Positions 51,001 to 58,777 of a DNA stretch of 64,000 nucleotides are shown here, in pieces. This DNA comes from CAZSXU01 sp964610505 (GTDB lineage Bacteria > Arandabacterota > Arandabacteria > JAGLYR01), in contig CAZSXU010000001.1 in NCBI GenBank assembly GCA_964610505.1, positions 186,001 through 250,000 on the forward strand, given 5' to 3'. Under the pieces are notes generated by a model. It was not told the DNA's origin and did no database searches. It saw only the letters and a list, made by a program, of their open reading frames with translations. The stretch's first letter is position 1. The number at the start of each line of letters is the position of its first letter. Made by a program: the position numbers and the translations under genes.

Positions 51001-52493
51001 TGTTCTCCACCATTGGGAGAGGTCACCGTCACCGACGGCGTATAGATCTCGAAAGTATTGCTGATGGAGAACGGATTCCCGTCGGCAAGGTCGTAGATCC
51101 CGACGCTCCAGGTTCCGGGGTCGTTCGGAATTTCCCAGTCATACGTTCCGACCGTGGCGGGCATGCTACTCACGACCGTGGTCCAGTTCCCGGCTTCGCC
51201 GTAGACGATTCCGAGGCTCTCCACACCCACATGGGTCCACGTGATGTCATGGTGCGACCCGACCATCCACTCTTCCCCGCCCACCGGGGACGTGATATCG
51301 ATGAGCTGGAAGATGGCGAACTCCTGGTCTGTCTGGTCACAAGGATTCTCATCCTCCGCGTCGCAGATGTACATGTGCCACTGACCCACATCGTGCGGAA
51401 CCGTCCACATATAGAATCCCTGCGCGGCCGGCGTCGAATCCACAATCAGCGTCCAGGCTTTCCCGTCCGGAGTCCCGTACCAGATGCGCACGTTGTCGAT
51501 GCCTTCCGACGTCCAGGCGATCGGGTAGCTCTGTCCCACCGCCAGCGCCTCCCCGTTGTTGGGGGCCGTGACCGTGATGGTCTCTTCCGCGCCGGTGGCG
51601 ATCTCGAAGAACTCGTCGCTCTCATCCACGGGATCACCGTCGGGATCCTTCACCCGGACCTTGCAGGTGGTCGAATTCTCCTCCGGGACCGCCCAGCTGA
51701 AAGTGTTCAGCTCGAAGTTGTAGGTGGTCGTGGATCGCCCCGCCGGCAGCCAGTCCGTCCCGTTCACGGTGTATTCCACGTCTACCGCCGAAAGCCCGTA
51801 GCTGTACCAGGTGATGTCCTGGGTCGTTCCGCCGGGCAGGACCTCTCCGCCGTTGGGAGAAACGACTTCCACCTGGGGCACGACATCGCCGCCGATCACG
51901 CCCCCGTATTCCCTAACCGTCGCGTCCTGCAGGAAATCCACAGAGCAATCCTGGGCGTAGTTCAACGGGTTGCCCGCGTCGCTGTAGGTGGACGCAACGT
52001 ATTCCAGCGTCACGGGCAGCAACCCCAGATAGGGGTCCCAGCCCGTGGTGAACCAACCGATGGGCAGTACGGGACCCTCGTTTGCCGATTCCCAGCAAGA
52101 GCCCAGGCCCCACGAAACGATGCCCCCACCTGCGAACGGATCGCCCAGAACGAGGGCGCCGTCGGGGCAGTAGGTCATGCCGGGCGCCGGAGGCGCTCCT
52201 CGCCCCGTGGGGAATCCGCTGACGGCGAACTCCACTCCCGACATGGCCGTGAAATCGTACGCGCAGAACATGACGTACGAGTACCCGAATGCCAGCCCCT
52301 CGATTTCGGCGTAGGTCACGCTCGGATCAATGTCCCGCGTCGTCGCAGGCGTCAGCTCCGTACAATAGAGAAAATCATCGGAGGCGACGACGTGCATCGC
52401 CAGCTTCACGTTCGGGTTTGCCCCCGCCCAGACCACACTCGGAACACTCGCCAGAAGCAGAACCGCTCCAACAAGACCGATAGCCTTTCGCAT
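48093..52493 (-). CDS. Giant secreted surface protein with nine PNGGE Ig-like repeats, dockerin-, cohesin- and FlgD-like domains
   Basis: 1,466 residues. Signal peptide (1-24), an N-terminal domain (to about 205), nine beta-sandwich repeats of about 95 residues each starting (S/T)P(N/V)GGE.W and containing (I/V)TW and W.(I/V)P, then a carboxypeptidase-regulatory-like domain, a dockerin-type calcium motif (CDLNRDGQITEGDAAAIAN and LLGDVDGNWVTG), a cohesin-like domain (VSMDCAFSYDPSIL) and a C-terminal FlgD-like sorting domain starting IQPNPFNPETSIGFYLP. It should be exported and anchored by the sorting domain. Repeats resemble the Kre9/Knh1-type. GGAGGAGG precedes the ATG at 52493 (GTG 52496 overlaps). 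It is followed by a strong terminator. Confidence 0.88.
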   Translation of the reverse strand: MRKAIGLVGAVLLLASVPSVVWAGANPNVKLAMHVVASDDFLYCTELTPATTRDIDPSVTYAEIEGLAFGYSYVMFCAYDFTAMSGVEFAVSGFPTGRGAPPAPGMTYCPDGALVLGDPFAGGGIVSWGLGSCWESANEGPVLPIGWFTTGWDPYLGLLPVTLEYVASTYSDAGNPLNYAQDCSVDFLQDATVREYGGVIGGDVVPQVEVVSPNGGEVLPGGTTQDITWYSYGLSAVDVEYTVNGTDWLPAGRSTTTYNFELNTFSWAVPEENSTTCKVRVKDPDGDPVDESDEFFEIATGAEETITVTAPNNGEALAVGQSYPIAWTSEGIDNVRIWYGTPDGKAWTLIVDSTPAAQGFYMWTVPHDVGQWHMYICDAEDENPCDQTDQEFAIFQLIDITSPVGGEEWMVGSHHDITWTHVGVESLGIVYGEAGNWTTVVSSMPATVGTYDWEIPNDPGTWSVGIYDLADGNPFSISNTFEIYTPSVTVTSPNGGEQWQVGSEQLITWDSRVDGTMITHVSIEYASDVVKQTWQEVIASTENDGEYLWTVPNDNSTNCAVRVCVLDSPLEACDTSDAVFEIYQTLALTAPTGGEEWMVGGEQDITWTSGGIENVDIYYGAYDLKTGAPTPASVEEYLIVADFDASLGTYPWTIPDNPGSWQVRILDSEDGVPLDTGGYFEIFTPTVSVTSPDGGEVWLVGDPYDITWEWRGDFANVSIEYTTDWAPEDKTTWQEVIASTPNDGTYEWTVPNTPSDDCKVRVCALGTTVEACDESEYVFEIQAQEYVEVLTPNGGEEWQVGTWHNVTWTSVEVETLTIWYGDDSKGWTLITWIFNPAVGSYSWLVPNDPGHWYVKICDSDDDPCDTSDSTFEIFVPSVTVTQPNGGEEWVVDDQEMITWTWRGEFPGVSIYYSTGEPGKQVWTPIEGVTPNDGSYEWTIPDTPSTTCLVRVCPEMGIREFEGCDESDDFFTIRAAEYLEVVLPVGGERWLVGTQQTIEWVAVEVENIGIVYGQSGNWKTIETSVPAGKGSYLWTIPDDPGIWRIGIYDASDGNPVGFSNDFEIYDTYTVSGCVDYMHNGIPVPGAGVWLGRPEKTETMTGPDGCYEFTEVEGNEDYMLEPWKDNDVPLFTVMGWDAALCNRVALGLEIPPVGTRSASHAESLSCDLNRDGQITEGDAAAIANKAAGLDWWKSGTIPPEWIFEPPYREIFDLTSDMTEENFSAVLLGDVDGNWVTGLRGAKGAEPASYEAKATVVNNQLEVYIRLRPTFGVVSMDCAFSYDPSILQVSSAVVNYAFMYFTPVVGVHNADGLVYLCAYRPDPSRVQGRVVTVVFDILNTRGDVPFWALELEGFFLNDQPAVGDPLDYTTASITSPGFLDGGIQPNPFNPETSIGFYLPQGEPRPVSLKIYNLQGQLVRTLVDEVMDAGEHTVQWNGTNEFGVEVATGVFFAVLETGDIRQTRKLMLLK
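49295..51880 (-). repeat. Nine-fold protein repeat region
   Basis: Nine approximately 95-codon units in two types: one ends DPG.W.V.I.D..D..P (type A), the other STTC.VRVC...EACDESD (type B). From the fourth unit on they alternate B-A-B-A-B-A. Confidence 0.8.
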
Positions 52494-52903
52494 CACGAAA
52501 CCTCCTCCTTAAGGAAGACAACCGTTCCGGTGGCGGCATGCCGATCTACGAGCCGACTCCAGGTGCTTCACCCTCGGGCGGTTGACGTACCGTGTTCCGG
52601 TTGGCCAAGAGAACATGCCCGCGGCTTCCCGCGGACGGCAACCGAGCGCGTGTCGCTCATGACGCCCATTCTTTGCTGCAAACAACTCTTCCGGTTCTTC
52701 CGAACACCTCCAGGCAAAGAGTGATTCAGTGCGTGCGCGGAATGCAAAACCTGACCGTTGCCATATCCTTCGTTCCTTCGATGTCCAGCTGCCTATTGTA
52801 TCACCTATTTACGCAAAAATCAAGACATCTCTTGCCTGTCTGCGCGCAGGAAGCCCCCGTCAGGGGGCTATTGGGGGAGTGATGCAACGCGGGCACCGTT
52901 CCT
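52494..52903. other. Spacer with promoter and leader of the giant surface protein
   Basis: 410 bases. It contains the promoter at 52795-52823, a leader of about 295 bases and a hairpin AGCCCCC-GTCA-GGGGGCT at 52849-52868 near the end of the phosphatase gene. No gene was seen; the plus-strand frame across it is a shadow. Confidence 0.6.
52795..52823 (-). promoter_or_regulatory. Sigma-70-like promoter of the giant surface protein
   Basis: On the minus strand TTGATT (52823-52818), 17-base spacer, TACAAT (52800-52795). The predicted 5' leader of about 295 bases is unusually long. Confidence 0.6.
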
Positions 52904-53758
52904 CTACATCGACTCTCCCCGGCGCTGCGGACGTTTCGCTGCGGTTCCGGCCTCCGCCAGAATATCTTGCATCTCCCTGTGGACACGGCCGTTACTGGCC
53001 GCAATGTGATGGACCCTGTGATCCCAGAGGTCCGAGCCGATATTGGTGACGCTCCCCCCGGCCCGTTGAACGATCAGTCCTCCGGCTGCGACGTCCCAGG
53101 GCTTGAGCTTCAGTTCCCAGTAGGCGTCCAGCCGCCCTGCGGCCACGTAGCAGAGATCCAGGGCCGCAGATCCCCCACGCCGGATTCCCTGAATCGCCAG
53201 GATCATTCGGTTGAATTCCGCCAAGTTGTTCTCGTTCTCTTTCTCCCGGTCGTACGGAAACCCGGTGGCCACCAGAGACTCGGCGAGCACGCCGATGTCG
53301 GACACGCGTATGGGCTTCCCGTTGAGCGTCGAGGGGCCACCATCCCAGGTGAGATAGCTCTCGTCCCGCATGGGATCGTAGACCACTCCCAGAACCAGCC
53401 CATCCCCTTCATGCTCCAGCGCCATGGAAATACTGAAATGTGGATGCCCGTGCGCGAAGCTATTGGTGCCGTCCAGCGGATCCACCCACCAGCGGAACGG
53501 GGAATCCGTCTCATGACCGCCGGTCTCCTCGGTCACGACGGAATGGCCGGAAAAGTGACGCCCAAGCTGCGCGAGGATCAGATCCTCCGAAGCCTGATCC
53601 GCTTCTGTTACCAGCTCGCGCTTCTGCTTGAAATCCCTACGCTCCACGACGCCAATCGATTCCCGCAGGAGAGCGCCCGCCTCCCGGGCAATCCTTTCGG
53701 CATTCTTCGCCGCGTGCGCCAGCCAGTCTTCATCCAGCGTGGTTCGTCTCGAATTCAC
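52904..53758 (-). CDS. Inositol monophosphatase family protein
   Basis: A 284-residue cytoplasmic phosphatase of the IMPase/SuhB/CysQ family. Metal-binding motifs are complete: VTEETGGHE, WWVDPLDGTNSFAHG and KPWDVAAGGLIV. It would hydrolyse inositol-1-phosphate or a related sugar/nucleotide monophosphate such as PAP; the family cannot be split by eye. The start is inferred as GTG 53758, the nearest in-frame start that follows a GGAGG and gives normal length; the frame stays open to 53905. It is divergent from the DUF255 gene. Confidence 0.87.
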   Translation of the reverse strand: MNSRRTTLDEDWLAHAAKNAERIAREAGALLRESIGVVERRDFKQKRELVTEADQASEDLILAQLGRHFSGHSVVTEETGGHETDSPFRWWVDPLDGTNSFAHGHPHFSISMALEHEGDGLVLGVVYDPMRDESYLTWDGGPSTLNGKPIRVSDIGVLAESLVATGFPYDREKENENNLAEFNRMILAIQGIRRGGSAALDLCYVAAGRLDAYWELKLKPWDVAAGGLIVQRAGGSVTNIGSDLWDHRVHHIAASNGRVHREMQDILAEAGTAAKRPQRRGESM

Positions 53759-53966
53759 CAGGACCGCCCTTCCTCCAAGACTCGATGAGGTTCCGAATTC
53801 GCCTTCCGGGCCAATTCTAGGGCTAAACCCCGCGATGTTCAACGCCAACCGCCGGGAGAAACCCGTCCGGAACGGGCCGCGGAATCTCTTTGCCGTTTCG
53901 GGCAAACTCCTCTAGACTGAGGGCGAACATTCGGCGCGGACCATCCTGAAACGCGAGAGGATCGGA

Positions 53967-56030
53967 ATGAAAATCAATCGACTTTCGGAAGAGAGGAGTC
54001 CCTTCCTCTTGAGGCACGGCGACGATCTCGTCGACTGGTATCCCTGGGGCCCCGAGGCTTTCGGAAAGGCCGAGGCCGAGGACAAGCCACTGTTCCTCTC
54101 CGTCGGCTACTCCGCCTGTCACTGGTGCCATCTGGCCGAGCGGGAGCAGTTCCGAAACGAGGAACTCGCCGAGATCATCAATCGGGAATTCATTTCCGTT
54201 CTCGTCGACCGAGAAGAGCGCCCCGATATCGAAAAGATCTACCTGGCGGCCGTTCAGCTGATGACGGGCCGCGCCGGCTGGCCGCTGACGGTGTTCCTCA
54301 TGCCGGATCGACGCCCGTTCTACGGCGGAACCTTCTTCCCGGCGGAATCTCAACAGGGAACTCCGGGGTTCCGCCAGGCCCTGGAGACGGTCATCCAGAC
54401 CTTCCATGAGAACCGGGACCGGGTCAATCTGAGCGCCGACATCATCAGCAACCAGGTGAGAGGCGTTTGCTACCCGACCCCGTCACCCGGCCCTCTCGGT
54501 CAGGATCTCCTGGCAAGGGGTGCGGTGAGTCTGGCCGACCGCTTCGATGAAAGATTCGGCGGCCTTCGGGGAATTCCCAAGTTTCCCCCATCCGTGGCGC
54601 TGGCGTTTCTGTTCCGCACCCTTCACCGCACGGGCGAACCGGCCCTTCTTCTCCGAATTCAGAAGACCCTCGACGGCATGTCCAGGGGCGGCACGTACGA
54701 CCAGATCGGCGGGGGCTTTCACCGATACTCCACCGACGCGAGGTGGCTCATCCCGTCGTTCGAGAAGATGCTCTCGGACAACGCTCTCCTGATCCCGCTC
54801 TATCTGGATGCGCATCTGATCATGGGAAACCGCTCGTACATCCGGGTGGCGGGTGAAACCCTGGCATACGTCCTGAGAGAGTTGAAGAGCCCGGAGGGCG
54901 GGTTCTTCGCGTCGCAAGACTCCGAGACCGAAGGCCGCGAGGGCCCGTATTACTTGTGGAGAGAAAAGGAGATCCTGGACGTGCTCGGGCCCGAAGAGGG
55001 CCGGTTGTTCTGCGATCTCTTCGGTGTCACCGAATTCGGGGACTTCGAAGAGGGATTGAGTGTACTTCACCGCTCGAGCGGTATGGGCGGACTGGCTCGC
55101 AAGGCCAACATGCCGAGGGAAACGTTCTTTGAGAGGTTCGACGGTTGGCGCAGGGCCCTGCTCAAGCGCCGCGAGAGCCGACCTCGCCCGCCCGTGGACG
55201 ATAAGATCGTCACGGCATGGAACGGCCTCATGATTTCGGCGCTCACTCGGGGAGCGCAGGTCATCGGAGATCCCCGGTATCTCAAGACAGCCGAGCAGAC
55301 GGCCGGGTTTCTACTCCAGAATCTCAAGACCTCCGATGGGACGCTGCTTCGCTACTACCGAAAGGGGCCGTCGGGTCGACAGGCATTTCTGGAGGACTAC
55401 GCAGGACTGGCCGCCGGGCTCTTGGATCTGTACGAGACGGATTTCAACGTGCGGTGGCTCGAGGAATCCATCTCGCTCACGGATTGGATGATGGACCTTT
55501 TCTGGGACAACGCCCACGGCGGATTCTACCACGGCGAAGAGGACCCGAAACTCCTTGCCCGCCCCAAAGAGTTCGACGACAGTGCCACCCCCTGCGGAAA
55601 TACCCTGGCCGCGCACGTCCTCCTGAGGCTGGGCGTGCTCCTCGACTCCAGGACCCACCTGGAGAAAGCCTTCCGTTCCCTGGAAGCCGCATGGGGGTTG
55701 ATGGAGAAAGTACCGGCCGCGCATCCGGGCATGCTCTCGGCCCTCGATTACTACCTCTCCCCCACCCACGAAATCGCCGTGGCCGGAGACCCAAGCGACG
55801 CGAACACCCTTGCCCTCGTTGAGAAAGTCTGGGCTCACTACCTTCCCAATCGCGTGCTCGCCCTGGTCCACCCGGACCGCCCGGCCGAGCGGACGATCCC
55901 GCTGACCGAAGGGAAGCGGACCGTGGACGGGAAACCGGCCGTTTACCTCTGCGAGAACTACCAGTGCAGCGAGCCGATTACCGATCCGGACCTTCTGGCG
56001 CGGACGCTGTACGTGTCGGACGATGAGTAG
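53967..56030 (+). CDS. DUF255 thioredoxin-fold / glucanase-like protein (YyaL, SPATA20 type)
   Basis: A 687-residue cytoplasmic protein. The N-terminal 160 residues are a thioredoxin-like domain with SACHWCH (Cys51 and Cys54), and VDREERPDIEKIYLAAV plus GWPLTVFLMPD characteristic of DUF255. The rest is an (alpha/alpha)6 barrel like N-acyl-glucosamine epimerases, with FEKMLSDNA and DSETEGREGPYYLW. The function is unknown in bacteria; redox or sugar isomerase roles have been suggested for the family. Full length is typical. No partner gene is adjacent. Confidence 0.92.
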   Translation: MKINRLSEERSPFLLRHGDDLVDWYPWGPEAFGKAEAEDKPLFLSVGYSACHWCHLAEREQFRNEELAEIINREFISVLVDREERPDIEKIYLAAVQLMTGRAGWPLTVFLMPDRRPFYGGTFFPAESQQGTPGFRQALETVIQTFHENRDRVNLSADIISNQVRGVCYPTPSPGPLGQDLLARGAVSLADRFDERFGGLRGIPKFPPSVALAFLFRTLHRTGEPALLLRIQKTLDGMSRGGTYDQIGGGFHRYSTDARWLIPSFEKMLSDNALLIPLYLDAHLIMGNRSYIRVAGETLAYVLRELKSPEGGFFASQDSETEGREGPYYLWREKEILDVLGPEEGRLFCDLFGVTEFGDFEEGLSVLHRSSGMGGLARKANMPRETFFERFDGWRRALLKRRESRPRPPVDDKIVTAWNGLMISALTRGAQVIGDPRYLKTAEQTAGFLLQNLKTSDGTLLRYYRKGPSGRQAFLEDYAGLAAGLLDLYETDFNVRWLEESISLTDWMMDLFWDNAHGGFYHGEEDPKLLARPKEFDDSATPCGNTLAAHVLLRLGVLLDSRTHLEKAFRSLEAAWGLMEKVPAAHPGMLSALDYYLSPTHEIAVAGDPSDANTLALVEKVWAHYLPNRVLALVHPDRPAERTIPLTEGKRTVDGKPAVYLCENYQCSEPITDPDLLARTLYVSDDE

Positions 56031-56048
56031 CGGAAAGCGGGCTTTTGC

Positions 56049-56888
56049 TCAAGGGGTCTCGAGCGCCGAGCGGATGTCCTTGATGGTCAGCACACGCCCG
56101 GCACCCCCGGTCAGGCATCGGTCGCCGAGCATCTTCTCGATCGTATATCTCGCCGTCCCGCCGGTACAGTGACTGGGCATCATGGCCGCAACACCGGCGG
56201 ACTCCAGGGACTCCACAAGATTCGTCACTTCCGTCTTGCTGAACCCCCTCAGGTGAAAACCGCCCATGAGGAACACCGGCTTGGGATGCGTGATCTCTCG
56301 GGCCTTCTCGCAAATGCCCACCAGTCCGGGATGCGCGCAACCGGTCACCACGACAACGCCCTCGGGAATTCGAATCGCCAGCGATTGCTCCGGAATCTGG
56401 TAGCCCAGGATCCCGGTGGTTTTCACTCCATCGACGATGGAAACGGGGCCCGAAATCTCGACCAGTTCCGAGACTTGGGCGCGCACTTCATCCCTGAAAG
56501 CCTCGGGAAACGTCTCCGGAAGATAGACGGCCACGTCCTCGCACAGCGGGAGGAGCGCGTGGAGCCCGCCCGTGTGGTCCCCGTGGAAGTGGGAGAGCAC
56601 GATCACGTCGATCTCTCTGGGGTCCACGCCCGCTTGTTCCATATTGTCCAGGAGAAGACGTCCGTCGCCGCCGGTATCAAAAAGGATGGTCTTTTCCAGC
56701 CCCCGGATGAGGCAGGCGTACCCCCAGGACGTTCGATAGCCTTCCGTATGGGGAACGTTGTCGAACAGAATCGTGAACGTGGGATTCACTGCCGAGACCT
56801 CTTGACAAACAACAGGCGGCACCCAGCTGGAACACCCGCTGACCATGAAACTTGCAGTAACAAGACAACGTAAGACAATTCTATTCAT
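56049..56888 (-). CDS. Metallo-beta-lactamase-fold lipoprotein
   Basis: A 279-residue lipoprotein (MVSGC, Cys19) with the metallo-beta-lactamase motif SHFHGDHTGG (His100, His102, Asp104, His105), later TGCAHPG and MPSHCTG. The layout, with GGFHLRG near the C-terminal third, resembles the MBL subfamily that includes beta-ribofuranosylaminobenzene 5'-phosphate-synthase-like enzymes. The substrate is unknown; being extracytoplasmic it should act on an exported substrate. It stands convergently to the DUF255 gene, 18 bases from its stop. Confidence 0.85.
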   Translation of the reverse strand: MNRIVLRCLVTASFMVSGCSSWVPPVVCQEVSAVNPTFTILFDNVPHTEGYRTSWGYACLIRGLEKTILFDTGGDGRLLLDNMEQAGVDPREIDVIVLSHFHGDHTGGLHALLPLCEDVAVYLPETFPEAFRDEVRAQVSELVEISGPVSIVDGVKTTGILGYQIPEQSLAIRIPEGVVVVTGCAHPGLVGICEKAREITHPKPVFLMGGFHLRGFSKTEVTNLVESLESAGVAAMMPSHCTGGTARYTIEKMLGDRCLTGGAGRVLTIKDIRSALETP

Positions 56889-56938
56889 CCGACCACTCCG
56901 TGGGCGGGGCTGTAGCGAGAGATCGGGGGACTCGATGT

Positions 56939-57907
56939 CTACTTAGTCTTCAGCTGAAACACGGTCTGGGTTTGGGAAACGGTCTTGCGTCGTCCGCTCC
57001 CATGTCGAGTTCGTCTCGAAGGAGGCCTAGAGCCTTGGCCAACCGGGGAACCCAGAAACGCTTTCTCGAACCTTGCGTAGAGCTGCTCCGCACGGACGGC
57101 GAGGGGCTCATCAATGCGGCCCTCTGCGTACCGGACGTACTCTTCGCTCGTTTCATAGCCCACGAATGACCTTCCCAACGATCGCGCGACTTTCAATGTC
57201 TGCCCAGATCCGGCAAAAGGATCAAGAACCACATTTCCCGGATAGCTATAAACCTGAATCAGACGATACGGGATCTCTTCGGGGAACGGACACGGATGAT
57301 CGAGGTGCCCCGGCGGGACCGGGGCAATATGCCAAACGTTGTTCGCTACCTCTTTTGTGAAGACCTCATCCACATCGACCCGAGCGTCCTCTTTCTCTTT
57401 CGAGGAGCGTCCCACATACATCGGCGGTCCGGGTCTTCTGAAGACAAGAACGTACTCTGTCATAATGTTGGGATAGTAGTAGCCCGGGTACGGCTTCTGG
57501 ATGAAGACCCCGGCTCTCTTCACTCCACCGGTGCATTTGTGCCAGACAATATCCTGGTGGAATTCCCAGCCGGAGTGCGTCAATCGACTGACATAATCCA
57601 TGGGAACAGGGAACTGACGCCCATTCATGAGAACCGTCCCGATAGCTATGGCGCAGAAACCACCTGGGACGGTCTTCGACAACAGTCCACAGAAGATTCT
57701 CTCAATCCAGTCCAGGTACTCATCGTAGCCTTCGTACCCTTCTGAATATTTTCGAGTACGGTAGTCGGCCTGGTTTCCCTCCCTCGAATGGACATCGTAG
57801 TCAATGGCGTTCCAGTATGGGGGCGACGTGACCGTGAGTGCGACAGATGAATCGTCGAGTGCACTCAGGTTCTCACACGAGGCGTGGTGGATCACATCGA
57901 GTTCCAT
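56939..57907 (-). CDS. Type II DNA methyltransferase (beta-class, N4-cytosine or N6-adenine)
   Basis: A 322-residue methyltransferase. Catalytic motif IV is TSPPYW (27-32) near the N-terminus and the AdoMet motif I is LDPFAGSGQT near residue 235: the order IV-then-I is that of beta-class enzymes. SPPY favours N4-methylcytosine, though N6-adenine members share it. The recognition site is unknown. It has its own promoter (57968-57996) and sits downstream of a putative restriction gene in the same direction. The region's GC is lower than its surroundings, which suggests transfer. The ATG at 57907 follows AAGGA. Confidence 0.9.
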   Translation of the reverse strand: MELDVIHHASCENLSALDDSSVALTVTSPPYWNAIDYDVHSREGNQADYRTRKYSEGYEGYDEYLDWIERIFCGLLSKTVPGGFCAIAIGTVLMNGRQFPVPMDYVSRLTHSGWEFHQDIVWHKCTGGVKRAGVFIQKPYPGYYYPNIMTEYVLVFRRPGPPMYVGRSSKEKEDARVDVDEVFTKEVANNVWHIAPVPPGHLDHPCPFPEEIPYRLIQVYSYPGNVVLDPFAGSGQTLKVARSLGRSFVGYETSEEYVRYAEGRIDEPLAVRAEQLYARFEKAFLGSPVGQGSRPPSRRTRHGSGRRKTVSQTQTVFQLKTK

Positions 57908-57967
57908 CGGCTTCCTTGTTCCCCGGATTCTTGAGCCGCAATGGTGCCGCATTGTATGCACTAAGAG

Positions 57968-57996
57968 AGAATACCACGAATCACAAGAATCCGCAA
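57968..57996 (-). promoter_or_regulatory. Promoter of the methyltransferase gene
   Basis: On the minus strand TTGCGG (57996-57991), a 17-base spacer, TATTCT (57973-57968). It gives the methylase a separate transcript, about 54 bases upstream of its start. Confidence 0.5.
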
Positions 57997-58105
57997 GTAT
58001 CGTCCCCTTTCGACATGCCCACCATCCGTGATCGAAGCACCACAACTGCCCGTAATGATGCGCGTTAGAAGCGTGTGCTGGACGTGCAACGACCTCTTCT
58101 TTGCT

Positions 58106-58720
58106 CTACGTCGGCGGGGAAAGGAGACGGAACTCCTTCCTCATGAGAATCTCGCGAGCGACGGCCTCGCTTGCCACCTTCGTGTTATACCGGCGTTGCG
58201 ACTTGGTTGGGATGTCGAGATGTATCAGGCAATCCGGATGCGATTCGAGAAACGCATTCAAGGCTCGCCGCTTGAGAAGTAGCGCGTCGGAAACCCGCGT
58301 GGTGGCCTTCTTAAGAACCTCTGGATCTGCATACGCGACGCCTTTTCCGGCAAGAACGAATACTGTGGGTTCAGACCATCTTACCTTCTTGGCCTCGCCC
58401 AGTACATTCACCAAGCGAATGTTGTCGGGCTTCCCCGTGAATGAACACTTGACCGAGAACCCCGCCTTTCCATCTATGAAGAGATCGATACGATCATGCT
58501 CCATGCCCGCATTCGTTGCATGGATGCCGCAGGCTCTCAGAGCCGCCTCAAGAATGTGTTCGCTGGCTCCCCCGACAATGAACCTATTCTCGTGGATCGA
58601 GGTGTTGTACTCCGACAGCAAGAGGAAAAATCCTCGCTCAATCTCCTTCCGAAGGTCTGCCCTTCCATCGCAGCACTTCTTGAACTTTCGAAACACCCGT
58701 CTCTGTGCGGAAAACATCAT
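58106..58720 (-). CDS. Putative type II restriction endonuclease
   Basis: A 204-residue protein without a family I recognise. The segment EHDRIDLFIDGKAGFSVKCSF (Asp79 ... Ser89-Val-Lys91) resembles a PD-(D/E)xK nuclease core with the acidic residue replaced, followed by a basic C-terminal half (KKATTRVSD, LLLKRRALN). It lies 198 bases upstream of the methyltransferase, in the same direction, with similarly low GC, which is the usual layout of a type II restriction-modification pair. The function is inferred mainly from the neighbour. It could instead be another DNA-binding partner. Confidence 0.7.
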   Translation of the reverse strand: MMFSAQRRVFRKFKKCCDGRADLRKEIERGFFLLLSEYNTSIHENRFIVGGASEHILEAALRACGIHATNAGMEHDRIDLFIDGKAGFSVKCSFTGKPDNIRLVNVLGEAKKVRWSEPTVFVLAGKGVAYADPEVLKKATTRVSDALLLKRRALNAFLESHPDCLIHLDIPTKSQRRYNTKVASEAVAREILMRKEFRLLSPPT

Positions 58721-58777
58721 CCCCTCCCCTCCCGCGCCCCTCCCCTCGCTCGCACAACGCAGGATTGCCGTCTGTTC

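Noticed and set aside
49941..52724. 927-codon plus-strand open frame
   Set aside because: Antisense of the giant surface protein; its repeats mirror the real protein's repeats.
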